Source: Tianweitania populi (GTDB taxonomy: Bacteria > Pseudomonadota > Alphaproteobacteria > Rhizobiales > Rhizobiaceae). Taken from it: a DNA stretch of 64,000 bases. Positions 33,043 through 43,636 of the stretch are shown here, piece after piece. The notes under the pieces are model-generated. The model saw only the letters and a list, made by a program, of their open reading frames with translations. It did not search any database and was not told the origin of the DNA. Position 1 is the stretch's first letter; every line of letters begins with the position of its first letter. The translations under genes and the position numbers were made by a program. Where the stretch lies: positions 496,001-560,000 of the forward strand of contig NZ_BMZQ01000002.1 of NCBI RefSeq assembly GCF_014652875.1, given 5' to 3'.

Positions 33043-34526
33043 CCGGCACATCTCGCACCGCCGCCGTGATCGGCTCCGGCTTCGGCGGCCTTGCGCTGGC
33101 CATCCGTCTTCAGGCCGCCGGCATCCAGACCACGATCTTCGAAAAGCGCGACAAGCCCGGCGGGCGCGCTTATGTCTACGAGGATCAGGGTTTCATTTTC
33201 GATGCCGGCCCCACCGTCATCACCGATCCCGACTGCATCCGCGAGCTGTTCACCGCAGCGAACAGGCGCATGGAGGATTATGTCGAGCTCCTGCCGGTCA
33301 CGCCCTTTTACCGGCTGGCCTGGGAAGACGGCTCGACCTTCGATTATGCCAACGATCAACAGGAACTCGACCGACAGATCCGCCTGCGCAACCCCGACGA
33401 TGTCGAAGGCTATCGCCGCTTTCTCGATTATTCCCGCGCGGTTTATCAGGAAGGCTACATCAAGCTGGGCGCCGTGCCGTTCCTCAACTTCCGCTCGATG
33501 ATCTCGGTCGCGCCGCAGCTGACCAAACTGCAGGCGTGGCGCAGCGTGTATTCGATGGTGTCGAGCTTCATCAAGGACGAGCATCTCCGGCAGGTGTTCT
33601 CCTTCCATTCGCTGCTGGTAGGCGGAAATCCGTTTTCGACCTCCTCCATCTACGCGCTGATCCATGCGCTGGAACGCGAAGGCGGTGTGTGGTTCGCCAA
33701 AGGCGGTACTGGCGCTCTGGTGGCGGGCATGGTGCGGCTGTTCGAGGATCTGGGCGGCACGCTGCGCTTGTCTTCCCCAGTGGAGCGCATCGAGACGAAG
33801 GGCGACCATGCGCGCGCAATCGTCAGCCGGGGCGAAACGCTGCCTTTCGACGTGATCGCATCCAATGGCGATGTCGTGCACACATACAGCAAGCTTCTTT
33901 CGGATCATCCGCGCGGGGTGAGCCAAGGCAAGAAACTGGCTGCCAAGCGGCATTCCATGTCCCTGTTCGTGATCTATTTCGGGCTGAACAAGCTGCACGA
34001 TCAACTGGCGCATCACACCGTATGTTTCGGACAGCGCTATCGTCCGCTGATCAACGAGATCTTCAAAGGACCGAAGCTCGCGACCGACTTCTCGCTCTAT
34101 CTCCACTCGCCTTCGATCACCGACTCCTCGCTCGCACCCGAAGGCTCTGCGAGCTACTACGTGCTGGCGCCGGTTCCCCATCTAGGCAGTGCCGATATTG
34201 ACTGGGACGTGGAAGGGCCGCGTTATCGCGACACCATCCTGGACTACCTCGAACAGCACTACATGCCGGGCCTTCGCTCGCAGCTGGTAACCGTCCGGCA
34301 CTTTACGCCATTCGATTTTCGTGACGAACTCAACGCCCATCTCGGTTCGGCCTTTTCGCTGGAGCCGATCCTGACGCAGAGCGCCTGGTTCCGGCCGCAT
34401 AATCGCGACGACCAGATCGACAATCTATATTTCGTCGGTGCCGGCACCCATCCCGGCGCCGGCGTGCCGGGCGTGATCGGTTCGGCCAAGGCCACGGCGC
34501 AGCTGATGATCGACGCGCAGCCATGA
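33039..34526 (+). CDS. crtI: Phytoene desaturase (lycopene-forming)
   Basis: FAD-dependent desaturase converting phytoene to lycopene in four steps; 495 aa, normal for bacterial CrtI. The N-terminal AVIGSGFGGLALAIRLQAAG binds the dinucleotide, and the C-terminal bacterial phytoene dehydrogenase signature is present as NLYFVGAGTHPGAGVPGV and following residues. It overlaps crtY before it and crtB after it by 4 nt each, so expression should be tightly balanced. Confidence 0.95.
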   Translation: MTGTSRTAAVIGSGFGGLALAIRLQAAGIQTTIFEKRDKPGGRAYVYEDQGFIFDAGPTVITDPDCIRELFTAANRRMEDYVELLPVTPFYRLAWEDGSTFDYANDQQELDRQIRLRNPDDVEGYRRFLDYSRAVYQEGYIKLGAVPFLNFRSMISVAPQLTKLQAWRSVYSMVSSFIKDEHLRQVFSFHSLLVGGNPFSTSSIYALIHALEREGGVWFAKGGTGALVAGMVRLFEDLGGTLRLSSPVERIETKGDHARAIVSRGETLPFDVIASNGDVVHTYSKLLSDHPRGVSQGKKLAAKRHSMSLFVIYFGLNKLHDQLAHHTVCFGQRYRPLINEIFKGPKLATDFSLYLHSPSITDSSLAPEGSASYYVLAPVPHLGSADIDWDVEGPRYRDTILDYLEQHYMPGLRSQLVTVRHFTPFDFRDELNAHLGSAFSLEPILTQSAWFRPHNRDDQIDNLYFVGAGTHPGAGVPGVIGSAKATAQLMIDAQP

Positions 34527-35452
34527 CCACGGCCTCGACGCAGGATTATGCCGATCAGTCGATCGCGCAAGGCTCGCAGAGCTTTGCGGCGGCGGCCAAA
34601 CTGTTCGATGCCCAGACAAGGCAGGACGTCACCAAGCTCTACGCCTGGTGCCGCTATTGCGACGATGTCGTGGACGGTCAGGTGCTCGGCCATGGCAGCC
34701 GGGTCTCGGAGCAATCGCCGGAAGAACGACTGGCGGAGCTGACCCAAGCCACCCTGAACGCGCTGGATGGCGGACCGGTCGAACATCCGGCTTTTGCCGG
34801 CTTGCGCGACATCGCCCAGCATCACGAACTGCCGCGCGCGCTGCCGCTCGCCCATCTCGAAGGTTTTCGCGCTGACGTCGAGCATCGCCGCTACCGGACC
34901 TTGGACGACCTGATGACCTATTGCTACGGCGTGGCCGGCGTTGTCGGCATCATGATGGCGGATATCATGGGCGTGCGCGATGCAAAGGTGCTCGACCGTG
35001 CCTGTGACCTCGGCCTCGCCTTCCAGCTCACCAACATCGCGCGCGACATCGTCGAAGATGCCGAGAATGGGCGAATCTACGTGCCCCTCGACTGGCTGGA
35101 CGAAGCCGGCATCCCCGTGGATGAAGTTGCGTCATCACAACATCGTGTTGCGCTGGCAACGGTCGCCAAGCGGTTGGTCGATGCCGCCGAGCCTTATTAT
35201 GCGTCGGCTCGGGTCGGCATCGGCTCACTGCCCTTTCGGTCAGCGACAGCGATCGCCACCGCGCTTTATGTTTATCGCGCCATCGGTCAGGAGGTCGTGA
35301 AACGCGGACCCTCCGCCTGGGACGAGCGCGTGCGAACGAGCACGCTGCAAAAGAGCGGTTTCGCCGCCAAGGGGCTCGCTGAAACCGTCAAATCGCGCGC
35401 CAATATGGCCGTTTTGCGCGACGACTCGCTGTGGAAACGGCCCCAGATCTAA
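34523..35452 (+). CDS. crtB: Phytoene synthase
   Basis: Joins two geranylgeranyl diphosphates to phytoene (309 aa). Both Asp-rich magnesium sites are visible: CDDVVD with Asp47, Asp48 and Asp51, and NIARDIVEDAENGRIYVP with Asp175 and Asp179. It is the last gene of the crtX-Y-I-B operon. Its TAA overlaps the stop of the convergent crtE by 4 nt, so there is no intergenic terminator between them. Confidence 0.95.
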   Translation: MTTASTQDYADQSIAQGSQSFAAAAKLFDAQTRQDVTKLYAWCRYCDDVVDGQVLGHGSRVSEQSPEERLAELTQATLNALDGGPVEHPAFAGLRDIAQHHELPRALPLAHLEGFRADVEHRRYRTLDDLMTYCYGVAGVVGIMMADIMGVRDAKVLDRACDLGLAFQLTNIARDIVEDAENGRIYVPLDWLDEAGIPVDEVASSQHRVALATVAKRLVDAAEPYYASARVGIGSLPFRSATAIATALYVYRAIGQEVVKRGPSAWDERVRTSTLQKSGFAAKGLAETVKSRANMAVLRDDSLWKRPQI

Positions 35453-36396
35453 GCCAACAAGCTCGCCAGAACCGAGTCCGGCTTCCGACCCCCGCGCCGC
35501 CGAATGCCCGCAGCCGGCGTGCCAAACAGCTTGTCCGTGAAAGCCCGCAGATGCGGCGCGCCGTCGGGCAACTGATCGAGCGCACCGGAGGCCGTATCGA
35601 GATGTGCCTGGATATGTCTCGCCATTGCCTTCGCGCCAAGCCCTTGTGCCAGAACAGCTTTTCCGGCGTCCTTGTTGTTGCTCTTGCCCATGCGCTGCGC
35701 ATCACCCGCAACATCCAGGAGATCGTCGAACAGCTGAAACGCCCGGCCGAGCTCGATGCCATAGATCCTGAGCTGTTCGCGCTGTGCCGTTGGGGCATCC
35801 GCCAGGATACCGGCCATTTCTACCGCGGCCACAAACAGCGAACCGGTTTTCTGGTCGTTCAACTGAATGACGCTGTTTTCGCTGGTTTGGCCAACATTTC
35901 GGAGGTCCGAATATTGTCCGGCGACCAAGCCGCGCATGCCAACTGATTGCGACAGCGAAAGCGTCAGCGCGCTGCGTTGCTCGCCGCTCAGACCGGGCAC
36001 CGAAGCCGCCAATCCAAAGGCATCGCCCAGCAGCGCAATCGCAGCCAGCACCGCGACATCCTCGCCGAAGCGAATATGCACTGTCGGCTTGCCGCGCCGC
36101 GTCAGCGCGTCATCCATGCAGGGGAGATCGTCGAGCAGAAGCGAGGCGGTGTGCACGAGTTCGATGGCGCATCCCGCCTGCAAGGCTGCCGGCTGGTCGT
36201 AGCCAAGATCGCGGGCGGCGAGATCCACGAGGATCGGCCGGATGCGCTTGCCCGAGCCTACCAGGCTTTCGCGAACGGCCGTGCGCACCAACGGCTCATC
36301 CGGCTCCGGCGCGCCCGCCATTGCGTGAAGCTGCGATTCAATACGCGCCTTGAGCGCGTCCCAGTCATGGCTTGCCGAAGCTGCGAGGTCAGTCAT
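35449..36396 (-). CDS. crtE: Geranylgeranyl diphosphate synthase
   Basis: Trans-prenyltransferase making the C20 precursor for crtB (315 aa). The first Asp-rich motif is DDLPCMDD (89-96) and the second FQLFDDLLDVAGD. DDxxxxD is shared by bacterial farnesyl synthases, so the GGPP assignment rests on the crt neighbourhood. ATG 36396 gives the family-like N-terminus, though its ribosome site is weak; an ATG seven codons upstream is possible. It is convergent with crtB and divergent from idi. Confidence 0.9.
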   Translation of the reverse strand: MTDLAASASHDWDALKARIESQLHAMAGAPEPDEPLVRTAVRESLVGSGKRIRPILVDLAARDLGYDQPAALQAGCAIELVHTASLLLDDLPCMDDALTRRGKPTVHIRFGEDVAVLAAIALLGDAFGLAASVPGLSGEQRSALTLSLSQSVGMRGLVAGQYSDLRNVGQTSENSVIQLNDQKTGSLFVAAVEMAGILADAPTAQREQLRIYGIELGRAFQLFDDLLDVAGDAQRMGKSNNKDAGKAVLAQGLGAKAMARHIQAHLDTASGALDQLPDGAPHLRAFTDKLFGTPAAGIRRRGGRKPDSVLASLLA

Positions 36397-36469
36397 GGCT
36401 CTTGGTGTCAGGAACATCAACCTTTGCGTGAAACGGGCTGGCAGTGTTCGGGCGTTGCAATATCTACCT

Positions 36470-36489
36470 GTTCAATTCGAATTAGGAAC
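36470..36489. promoter_or_regulatory. Palindrome in the crtE/idi divergent promoter region
   Basis: The perfect 10-bp palindrome AATTCGAATT (36474-36483) is flanked by GTTC on the left and, two bases farther out, GAAC on the right. It lies in the only 99 bp between crtE and idi and close to the idi ribosome site, so it could be bound by a regulator affecting both. Confidence 0.4.
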
Positions 36490-36495
36490 TCTTGG

Positions 36496-37560
36496 ATGGA
36501 TGCCAAGCCGGAAATGTCAGCAGCTTTGAGGATCAGGAAGGAGAGCCATCTCGATCTGGTCCTGGCTGGCGCCGGCATCGTGCCCGCTACACGCAATGGT
36601 TTTGATGCCTTTTGCTTCGAGCATTGCGCGCTGCCGGAGCTGGATCTTGCCGACATCGACCTTTCGACGGAGTGGCTGGGCAAGCCCCTCTCAGTTCCCC
36701 TGCTGATCAGCTCCATGACCGGCGGAGCGCTGCGCGCCGAGCGGATCAACCATCATCTGGCCGAAGCGGCCGAAGCCCTTCGCATTCCGTTTGGCGTTGG
36801 CTCGCAACGCGTATCGCTTGAAGGCGAAAGCGATAGCGGTTTGACGCACAGGCTGCGCGATCTCATGCCGTCCGTGCCGCTGCTATCGAACATTGGTGCG
36901 GCGCAACTCATTGATGCAAAAGGGATCGACGTCGCGCGGCGCGCCGTGGAAACGATCCGCGCCGATGCGTTGATCGTTCACCTGAACCCGTTACAGGAAG
37001 CACTTCAGCCGGAAGGCGACACGAACTGGCGTGGGATCCTGCCGGCCATCGAGCAACTCGTTCTCGCGCTCGGCGCGCCAGTTGTTGTCAAGGAAGTCGG
37101 CGCTGGCCTGTCGCCGTCGGTCGCTCGGCGCTTGGCCGATGCCGGCGTTGCGGCGGTCGATGTGGCCGGCAGCGGCGGCACCAGTTGGGCGGCGATCGAG
37201 GCCGCGCGTGGTGCGACCGAACGTCAGCGCGCGATCGCCCAGCCCTTCGCTGACTGGGGCCTCCCTACGCCTCAGGCCATCGCTTCCGTTCGCGCTGCCT
37301 TGCCTAACATTTTCGTTATCGGGTCAGGCGGAATCCGCAACGGCGTCGATGCGGCCAAGGCAATCCGCCTTGGCGCCGACCTTGTGGGCCAGGCGGCTGG
37401 GATCCTCGGGCCGGCCCTGGACTCGACCGAAGCGGTGATCGAGGCTTACGGTGTCACCATCGAGCAGTTGCGGATCAGCTGCTTCTGCGCCGGCGCTGGG
37501 GATCTCCAAGCCTTGCGCCAGGTTCCGCTTCTGCCTGCGAACGGAGTTTTCGCGTCATGA
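36496..37560 (+). CDS. fni: Type 2 isopentenyl-diphosphate delta-isomerase
   Basis: FMN- and NADPH-dependent isomerase interconverting IPP and DMAPP (354 aa), unrelated to the type 1 Idi. Family segments are RIRKESHLDLVL near residue 12, LISSMTGGALRAERIN near 72, GVGSQRVSLE near 100, HLNPLQEALQPEGDTNWRG near 156, and the C-terminal phosphate/FMN loops DVAGSGGTSW and GSGGIRNGVDAAKAI. ATG 36496 has AGGAAC nine bases upstream. Its stop overlaps the crtZ start (ATGA). It boosts precursor supply for crtE. Confidence 0.93.
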   Translation: MDAKPEMSAALRIRKESHLDLVLAGAGIVPATRNGFDAFCFEHCALPELDLADIDLSTEWLGKPLSVPLLISSMTGGALRAERINHHLAEAAEALRIPFGVGSQRVSLEGESDSGLTHRLRDLMPSVPLLSNIGAAQLIDAKGIDVARRAVETIRADALIVHLNPLQEALQPEGDTNWRGILPAIEQLVLALGAPVVVKEVGAGLSPSVARRLADAGVAAVDVAGSGGTSWAAIEAARGATERQRAIAQPFADWGLPTPQAIASVRAALPNIFVIGSGGIRNGVDAAKAIRLGADLVGQAAGILGPALDSTEAVIEAYGVTIEQLRISCFCAGAGDLQALRQVPLLPANGVFAS

Positions 37561-38060
37561 ACATCGCTTTGGGGCTCCTCATTTCGTTGGCAGTCGTCGT
37601 CCTGATGGAATTCGGCGCCTATGCCCTGCACCGTTGGGTCATGCATGGCTGGGGCTGGGGCTGGCATAAGTCCCACCACGAAGAGCATGATGAGCATCAT
37701 GGCCCGTTCGAAAAGAACGACCTTTATGCGCTGGTCTTTGCGGTCGCCGCTGTCGCTTTGTTTGCGCTGGGCACCTGGGTGCCGCTGCTGACCTGGATTG
37801 CGATCGGCGTGACCGCTTACGGTGTCCTGTACTTCGTCTTCCACGACGGGCTGGTGCATCAGCGCTGGCTGTTCAAGAAGCCGCCGCGCAGTGGTTATCT
37901 CAAGCGTTTGTACCAGGCGCATCGCCTGCACCACGCCGTCGATGAAAAGGATGGCGCTGTGTCGTTCGGCTTTCTTTACGCACCGCCAGTGGCCGAATTG
38001 TCGAAGACGCTGGGCGAAAGGCGCAGGACGGCGAAGCCCGCCGATCATACGCCACTGTAA
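37557..38060 (+). CDS. crtZ: Beta-carotene 3-hydroxylase
   Basis: Membrane di-iron hydroxylase turning beta-carotene into zeaxanthin (167 aa). All four histidine motifs are intact: HX4H (His25, His30), HX2HH (His37, 40, 41), HX4H (His96, His101) and HX2HH (His122, 125, 126). Four hydrophobic helices carry them. It is translationally coupled to idi. No crtW ketolase is in the window, so the product should be zeaxanthin and, via crtX, its glucosides, not astaxanthin. Confidence 0.95.
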   Translation: MNIALGLLISLAVVVLMEFGAYALHRWVMHGWGWGWHKSHHEEHDEHHGPFEKNDLYALVFAVAAVALFALGTWVPLLTWIAIGVTAYGVLYFVFHDGLVHQRWLFKKPPRSGYLKRLYQAHRLHHAVDEKDGAVSFGFLYAPPVAELSKTLGERRRTAKPADHTPL

Positions 38061-38166
38061 AAACAGGGCCGGCGCGCTCACTCTACCAACGAGCCGTCGT
38101 CATCTAGGCTTAATGCGTGATAGGTGAAGCTTCGCGACTGACCCTCTCACGCCCAGAGCATCTGAC

Positions 38167-39273
38167 ATGGCTGACCTTAAACCCCGCGCCGAGCAGGCAA
38201 GCTTCGTTGTCGTGATCGTTCTGGTCACGATCGCGTTTATTTGGCTGCTCCTTCCCTTTTATGGCGCGGTTTTGTGGGCGGTGATCCTCGCCATCCTGTT
38301 CAATCCGCTGCAGCGCTGGCTCACGATCAAGCTTGGCGGGCGGCGTGGCTGGGCGGCGGCTTTGAGCGTGCTGGCCTGTATCTGCATCGTGTTGATCCCC
38401 GGCGTGATCGTCTTGTCTTCGCTGGCTGCCCAGGCAACCAGCCTTTATGACCGGATCAGTTCAAGCCAGACCAATCCCGCGATCGTGGTGCAGCATGTTC
38501 ACGATGCGCTTCCCGGTTTCGTTACGGAACTGTTAGAACGGTTCAACCTCGGCACACTGAACGAAATCCAGCAGCGTTTGACCGGTTTTCTCGGCCGCGC
38601 GTCGCAGATCATCGCAAGCCGGCTTGTAACAATCGGACAAGGCACCGCCCAGCTCGTGGTGGGCCTCGGCGTGATGCTTTACGTCCTCTTCTTCCTGTTT
38701 AAGGACGGCCGCTCGCTTGCTGCCAAGATCCGCAACGCAAGCCCGCTCAGCCTGCATCACACCAATCATATCCTCAACAAGTTCAGCTCAGTGGTGAAGG
38801 CAACGGTAAAGGGCAATGTCATCATTGCCCTGATTCAGGGCGCGATCGGCGGCATCACCTTTTACTTCCTCGGCATTCCGGCAGCCCTTCTCTGGGGCGT
38901 GTTCATGGTGATCCTGTCGCTCTTGCCGGCTGTGGGCGCGGCCATCGTGTGGGGACCCGTCGCCGCATACCTGTTCTTGTCCGGCGATTATCTCAAAGGC
39001 GCGATCCTGGTTGCGGTCGGCGTTCTGGTGATCGGGCTCGTCGACAATCTTCTGCGGCCGCCATTGGTTGGTGCGGGAACGCGGATGCCGGATTATGTGG
39101 TTCTCGTTTCTACGCTGGGCGGAATCGCGCTGATCGGGGTCAACGGCTTCGTGGTGGGGCCGTTGATTGCAGCGCTTTTCATCGCGGTCTGGTCGCTCTT
39201 CGCCGAAGACCGCAACAACACCACCGCGACACCAACCACCGCCGTGATCGTGAACGACACCCCGCCTTCTTAG
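38167..39273 (+). CDS. AI-2E family (PerM/UPF0118) transporter
   Basis: Integral membrane protein of 368 aa in the AI-2E exporter/PerM family, with about eight helices grouped at both ends and a central amphipathic part (residues about 85-150). Typical segments are LFFLFKDGRSLAAKI, LLWGVFMVILSLLPAVGAAIVWGP near 245 and LLRPPLVGAG near 295. Family members transport varied solutes, so autoinducer export should not be assumed. It is monocistronic, 106 bp after crtZ. Confidence 0.9.
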   Translation: MADLKPRAEQASFVVVIVLVTIAFIWLLLPFYGAVLWAVILAILFNPLQRWLTIKLGGRRGWAAALSVLACICIVLIPGVIVLSSLAAQATSLYDRISSSQTNPAIVVQHVHDALPGFVTELLERFNLGTLNEIQQRLTGFLGRASQIIASRLVTIGQGTAQLVVGLGVMLYVLFFLFKDGRSLAAKIRNASPLSLHHTNHILNKFSSVVKATVKGNVIIALIQGAIGGITFYFLGIPAALLWGVFMVILSLLPAVGAAIVWGPVAAYLFLSGDYLKGAILVAVGVLVIGLVDNLLRPPLVGAGTRMPDYVVLVSTLGGIALIGVNGFVVGPLIAALFIAVWSLFAEDRNNTTATPTTAVIVNDTPPS

Positions 39274-39381
39274 GCTGGGTGAACGTTTGATATGGCGGGG
39301 GCGCACGTCTCCGCCTTCCGCAACACCGCGGATATGCGCGTGAGAGACGGCAGACCTGTAAAACAGGGAAGAAAGGAGGTT

Positions 39382-39457
39382 TGGTGGAGCCAAGCGGGAT
39401 CGAACCGCTGACCTCCTGCATGCCATGCAGGCGCTCTCCCAGCTGAGCTATGGCCCC
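39382..39457 (-). tRNA. tRNA-Ala (GGC anticodon)
   Basis: A 76-nt minus-strand tRNA with an encoded CCA end. The acceptor arm starts GGGGCCA, the D arm is TAGCTCAGCTGGGAGAGC, and the anticodon stem CCTGC/GCAGG encloses the loop ATGGCAT, giving anticodon GGC. The T arm contains GGTTCGATCCC. It lies between the AI-2E gene and the TIGR02300 gene. Confidence 0.97.
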
Positions 39458-39565
39458 ATCAGATCCGGCAGATCGTCGCCGGGGGTTGCTGGCGTGACTG
39501 CTTGCGCCGTCACGGTGGGCGGCTTCTAACCGCGCTTCTCGAAGAGATCAAGCCCTTCCGAGAGC

Positions 39566-39595
39566 TTCGAGCGCCTTTCTTTGTCGGCGCTCGAA
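39566..39595. other. Perfect 10-bp hairpin downstream of the TIGR02300 gene
   Basis: TTCGAGCGCC (39566-39575) and GGCGCTCGAA (39586-39595) form a stem with a 10-nt loop. No T-run follows on either strand, so it may protect the mRNA 3' end rather than terminate transcription. Confidence 0.5.
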
Positions 39596-39632
39596 ATGGA
39601 CGCGCTATGCTGAGCGCGCCGAGCTGAAAAGA

Positions 39633-40037
39633 TCAGCCTTCGTCGTCTTCGTCGCCACCGCGAACGATGTCTTCGAGATCGTCGTCTTCGTCTTCCTCGT
39701 CTTCAAGGAAGGTGTCTTCATCGTCGTCGCCGAGATCGACATCATCGTCTTCGTCGATGTCGGGCAGGTTGTCGTCGTCCTTGCTGTCCTCATCGGCTTC
39801 TTCAAGCGAGATGGTTTCAGCTTCGTCATCGGCCTCTTCGACCTCAGGCGTTTCCTTGGCTTCCTCATCTTCCTCGACACGCGATGCAGCGCGAGTCGGA
39901 GCTGCGATGGTTTCGAAGAAGCTCAGCGGATAGGTCTTGCCCGTATATGGCGAGACGATCGGATCCTTGTTCAGGTCGTAGAATTTGCGCCCGGTTTCGG
40001 GGCAGACACGCTTGGTGCCAAGCTCTGGATTTGCCAC
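39633..40037 (-). CDS. TIGR02300 (FYDLN acid) family protein
   Basis: A 134-aa alphaproteobacterial protein of unknown role. The conserved N-terminal domain reads ELGTKRVCPETGRKFYDLN then PYTGKTYPLSFF, a treble-clef-like half site with one Cys. From residue 60 on it is almost wholly Asp/Glu, giving an extremely acidic disordered tail. The GTG start has GAGG about 6 nt upstream and gives the family's usual beginning; an ATG six codons earlier is possible. Its position beside aroA-cmk-rpsA is conserved in related bacteria. Confidence 0.9.
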   Translation of the reverse strand: MANPELGTKRVCPETGRKFYDLNKDPIVSPYTGKTYPLSFFETIAAPTRAASRVEEDEEAKETPEVEEADDEAETISLEEADEDSKDDDNLPDIDEDDDVDLGDDDEDTFLEDEEDEDDDLEDIVRGGDEDDEG

Positions 40038-40111
40038 GGTTGCCTCGTGTCTCATGGGAGCCGTGGCACACTCGCCTGAAGCGGGCGACATGCTCCGTCG
40101 GTCCTGTTTAG

Positions 40112-41653
<1,542 letters not shown>

Positions 41654-41655
41654 GC

Positions 41656-42009
41656 ATGGATTGGCTCTTCCTCATCCAGTTCCTGCTTGAGCCCCTTCTG
41701 GGCTACGCCTTCTATGCGGTGGCCTGCGTGCCATTCGTGGTTTGGGCGGGCATGGCGACGCGGCGCAGCACTGCGGCGCGAACAAGCGGCTATCCGGGCC
41801 ACGCCGTCACGTTCTGGTTTCTGTTTTTGCCGGTCGTGCTGTTTGCGACAGGTCTGATCCGCGGCTTCGACGTTCGCGATCCTGCAACGCCTTACATCGA
41901 TGACGAATGGGGGCAGGTGCTGACGCTGCTCACCGTCCCGGCACTGGCCTGGCTCGTCGGCTACGTCATCGGCGCGATCGTCGGCAGCAGTGAGCGCGAG
42001 CGGGTCTGA
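41656..42009 (+). CDS. Small integral membrane protein, unknown
   Basis: A 117-residue protein with three clear helices (about 5-32, 50-70 and 86-108) and the loop FDVRDPATPYIDDEWG between the second and third. I do not recognise a domain. It begins 2 bp after the aroA stop, so it is probably co-transcribed and coupled to it. Confidence 0.72.
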   Translation: MDWLFLIQFLLEPLLGYAFYAVACVPFVVWAGMATRRSTAARTSGYPGHAVTFWFLFLPVVLFATGLIRGFDVRDPATPYIDDEWGQVLTLLTVPALAWLVGYVIGAIVGSSERERV

Positions 42010-42084
42010 CGCATCCCGGCTTGCACAGCTTCGCCGCTTTGACCTATCGGTTCTCGATCAACAGCTTCACGGAAAGGACATGCC

Positions 42085-42786
42085 ATGCCCGACAAGGTCG
42101 CGATCGTCGTAGGAGGCGGCTCCGGAATTGGCGCGGCGGCCGCACGCAAGCTTCACCTTGACGGCTTCAAGCTCGGCGTGATGTCGTCTTCCGGCAAGGG
42201 CGAGGCCTTGGCTAAGGAGCTCGGCGGCTACGGCTTTACCGGATCCAACCAGTCGCCGAATGATCTCAAGCGCTTCGTGGATGGCGCGGTATCGACTTTC
42301 GGGCGCATCGACGTGCTGGTGAATGGCGCTGGCCATGGTCCGCGCGCACCCCTGCTCGATATCACCGACGAGCAATGGCACACCGGCTTCGATGTTTACT
42401 TCATGAACGTGGTGCGCGCGACGCGGCTGGTGGCGCCGATCATGGCAACGCAAGGCGGCGGCGCGATCATCAACATCTCGACCGCATGGATCGACGAGCC
42501 GAGCGCAATGTTCCCGACCTCGGCTGTGGCCCGTGCCGGCCTGTCCGCCTACACCAAGCTGTTTGCCGACGAATATGCAGGCCGAAACGTTCGCATGAAC
42601 AATGTGCTGCCGGGCTGGATCGACAGCCTGCCCGCAACCGACGAGCGGCGCGAAAGCGTGCCGATGAAGCGTTACGGCAAGGCCGACGAAATCGCCGCCA
42701 CCATCGCTTTCCTGGCTTCGGAAGGCGCGGCTTACATTACCGGTCAGAGCATCCGGGTCGATGGCGGGTTGTTGCGGTCCGTTTGA
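42085..42786 (+). CDS. SDR family oxidoreductase
   Basis: Short-chain dehydrogenase/reductase (233 aa, classical type). The cofactor loop is [15 protein letters not shown] near residue 8 (a TGxxxGIG variant) and NGAGHG near 76. At the active site, Ser is present in INISTAW, but the usual Tyr-x-x-x-Lys reads YTKLFADEY, so the catalytic Tyr/Lys arrangement (AYTKLF) is shifted and should be checked. The C-terminus [16 protein letters not shown] is standard. It overlaps cmk by 1 nt. The substrate is unknown. Confidence 0.88.
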   Translation: MPDKVAIVVGGGSGIGAAAARKLHLDGFKLGVMSSSGKGEALAKELGGYGFTGSNQSPNDLKRFVDGAVSTFGRIDVLVNGAGHGPRAPLLDITDEQWHTGFDVYFMNVVRATRLVAPIMATQGGGAIINISTAWIDEPSAMFPTSAVARAGLSAYTKLFADEYAGRNVRMNNVLPGWIDSLPATDERRESVPMKRYGKADEIAATIAFLASEGAAYITGQSIRVDGGLLRSV

Positions 42787-43430
42787 TGGCTATGCCTTTG
42801 ATTATTGCCATCGACGGTCCGGCTGCGTCCGGGAAAGGCACGCTGGCGCGGCGGTTGGCGGCACATTACGATCTGCCGCATCTCGATACCGGCCTTACCT
42901 ATCGCGCGGTGGCGCATCGGCTGCTGGAACTCGGACTGCCGCTTGAGAACGTGTCAGCTGCCGAAACCGCCGCTCGGCAGCTCGATCTCGGCGCGATGGA
43001 TCGCGAAGTGCTGTCTCAGCATGCCGTGGGTGAAGCAGCATCGAAGGTTGCGGTCATGCCCACCGTCAGGCGCATCCTGGTCGACAAGCAGCGGGTCTTT
43101 GCGGCCGATGGCGCGGTGCTGGATGGGCGTGACATCGGCACGGTGGTTTGCCCGGATGCCCGCGTGAAGCTTTACGTGACGGCCTCGCCTGAGGTCCGCG
43201 CCCGCCGTCGTCATGACGAGATGACGGCCGCCGGCAGGGATGCTTCCTATCAGACCATCCTCGCCGACATCGAAAAACGCGATGCGCGCGACATGGGCCG
43301 GGCCGACTCGCCGCTAAAGCCGGCCGAGGACGCCCACTTGCTTGACACCTCGCAAATGGATATAGAAGCCGCGTTTTCAGCGGCGAAGACGATCATCGAC
43401 GATAATCTTGCCGTTGGAAGCACGATCTAG
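42786..43430 (+). CDS. cmk: Cytidylate kinase
   Basis: Phosphorylates CMP and dCMP with ATP (214 aa). The P-loop [17 protein letters not shown] is at about 8-24, the CMP-binding segment [12 protein letters not shown] near 33, [15 protein letters not shown] near 113 and the lid RARRRHDEM near 139. The start overlaps the SDR stop (TGATG). The usual aroA-cmk-rpsA order is kept, with two extra genes in between. Confidence 0.95.
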   Translation: MAMPLIIAIDGPAASGKGTLARRLAAHYDLPHLDTGLTYRAVAHRLLELGLPLENVSAAETAARQLDLGAMDREVLSQHAVGEAASKVAVMPTVRRILVDKQRVFAADGAVLDGRDIGTVVCPDARVKLYVTASPEVRARRRHDEMTAAGRDASYQTILADIEKRDARDMGRADSPLKPAEDAHLLDTSQMDIEAAFSAAKTIIDDNLAVGSTI

Positions 43431-43636
43431 ATCCAAAAAGTATTTGGTCCGCGTTCAAACGCACCCATATTCCACCGGATCCGATTGAAACCTGCCTGCC
43501 TGCATTCCATGCGCCGGACCCGCTGCTCGCAAAGCAGCACAGGGCATTCATTTGTCCGGGATGTTCGGTAGGCAAACGCAACACGAACCTACGGCGCCTG
43601 CCGCATCCCATGAGGACGCGGTTTCCAGGAGATTAT

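Noticed and set aside
38167-39273. Quorum-sensing AI-2 exporter
   Set aside because: Despite the family name, members move varied solutes, and no luxS or receptor genes are in the window.
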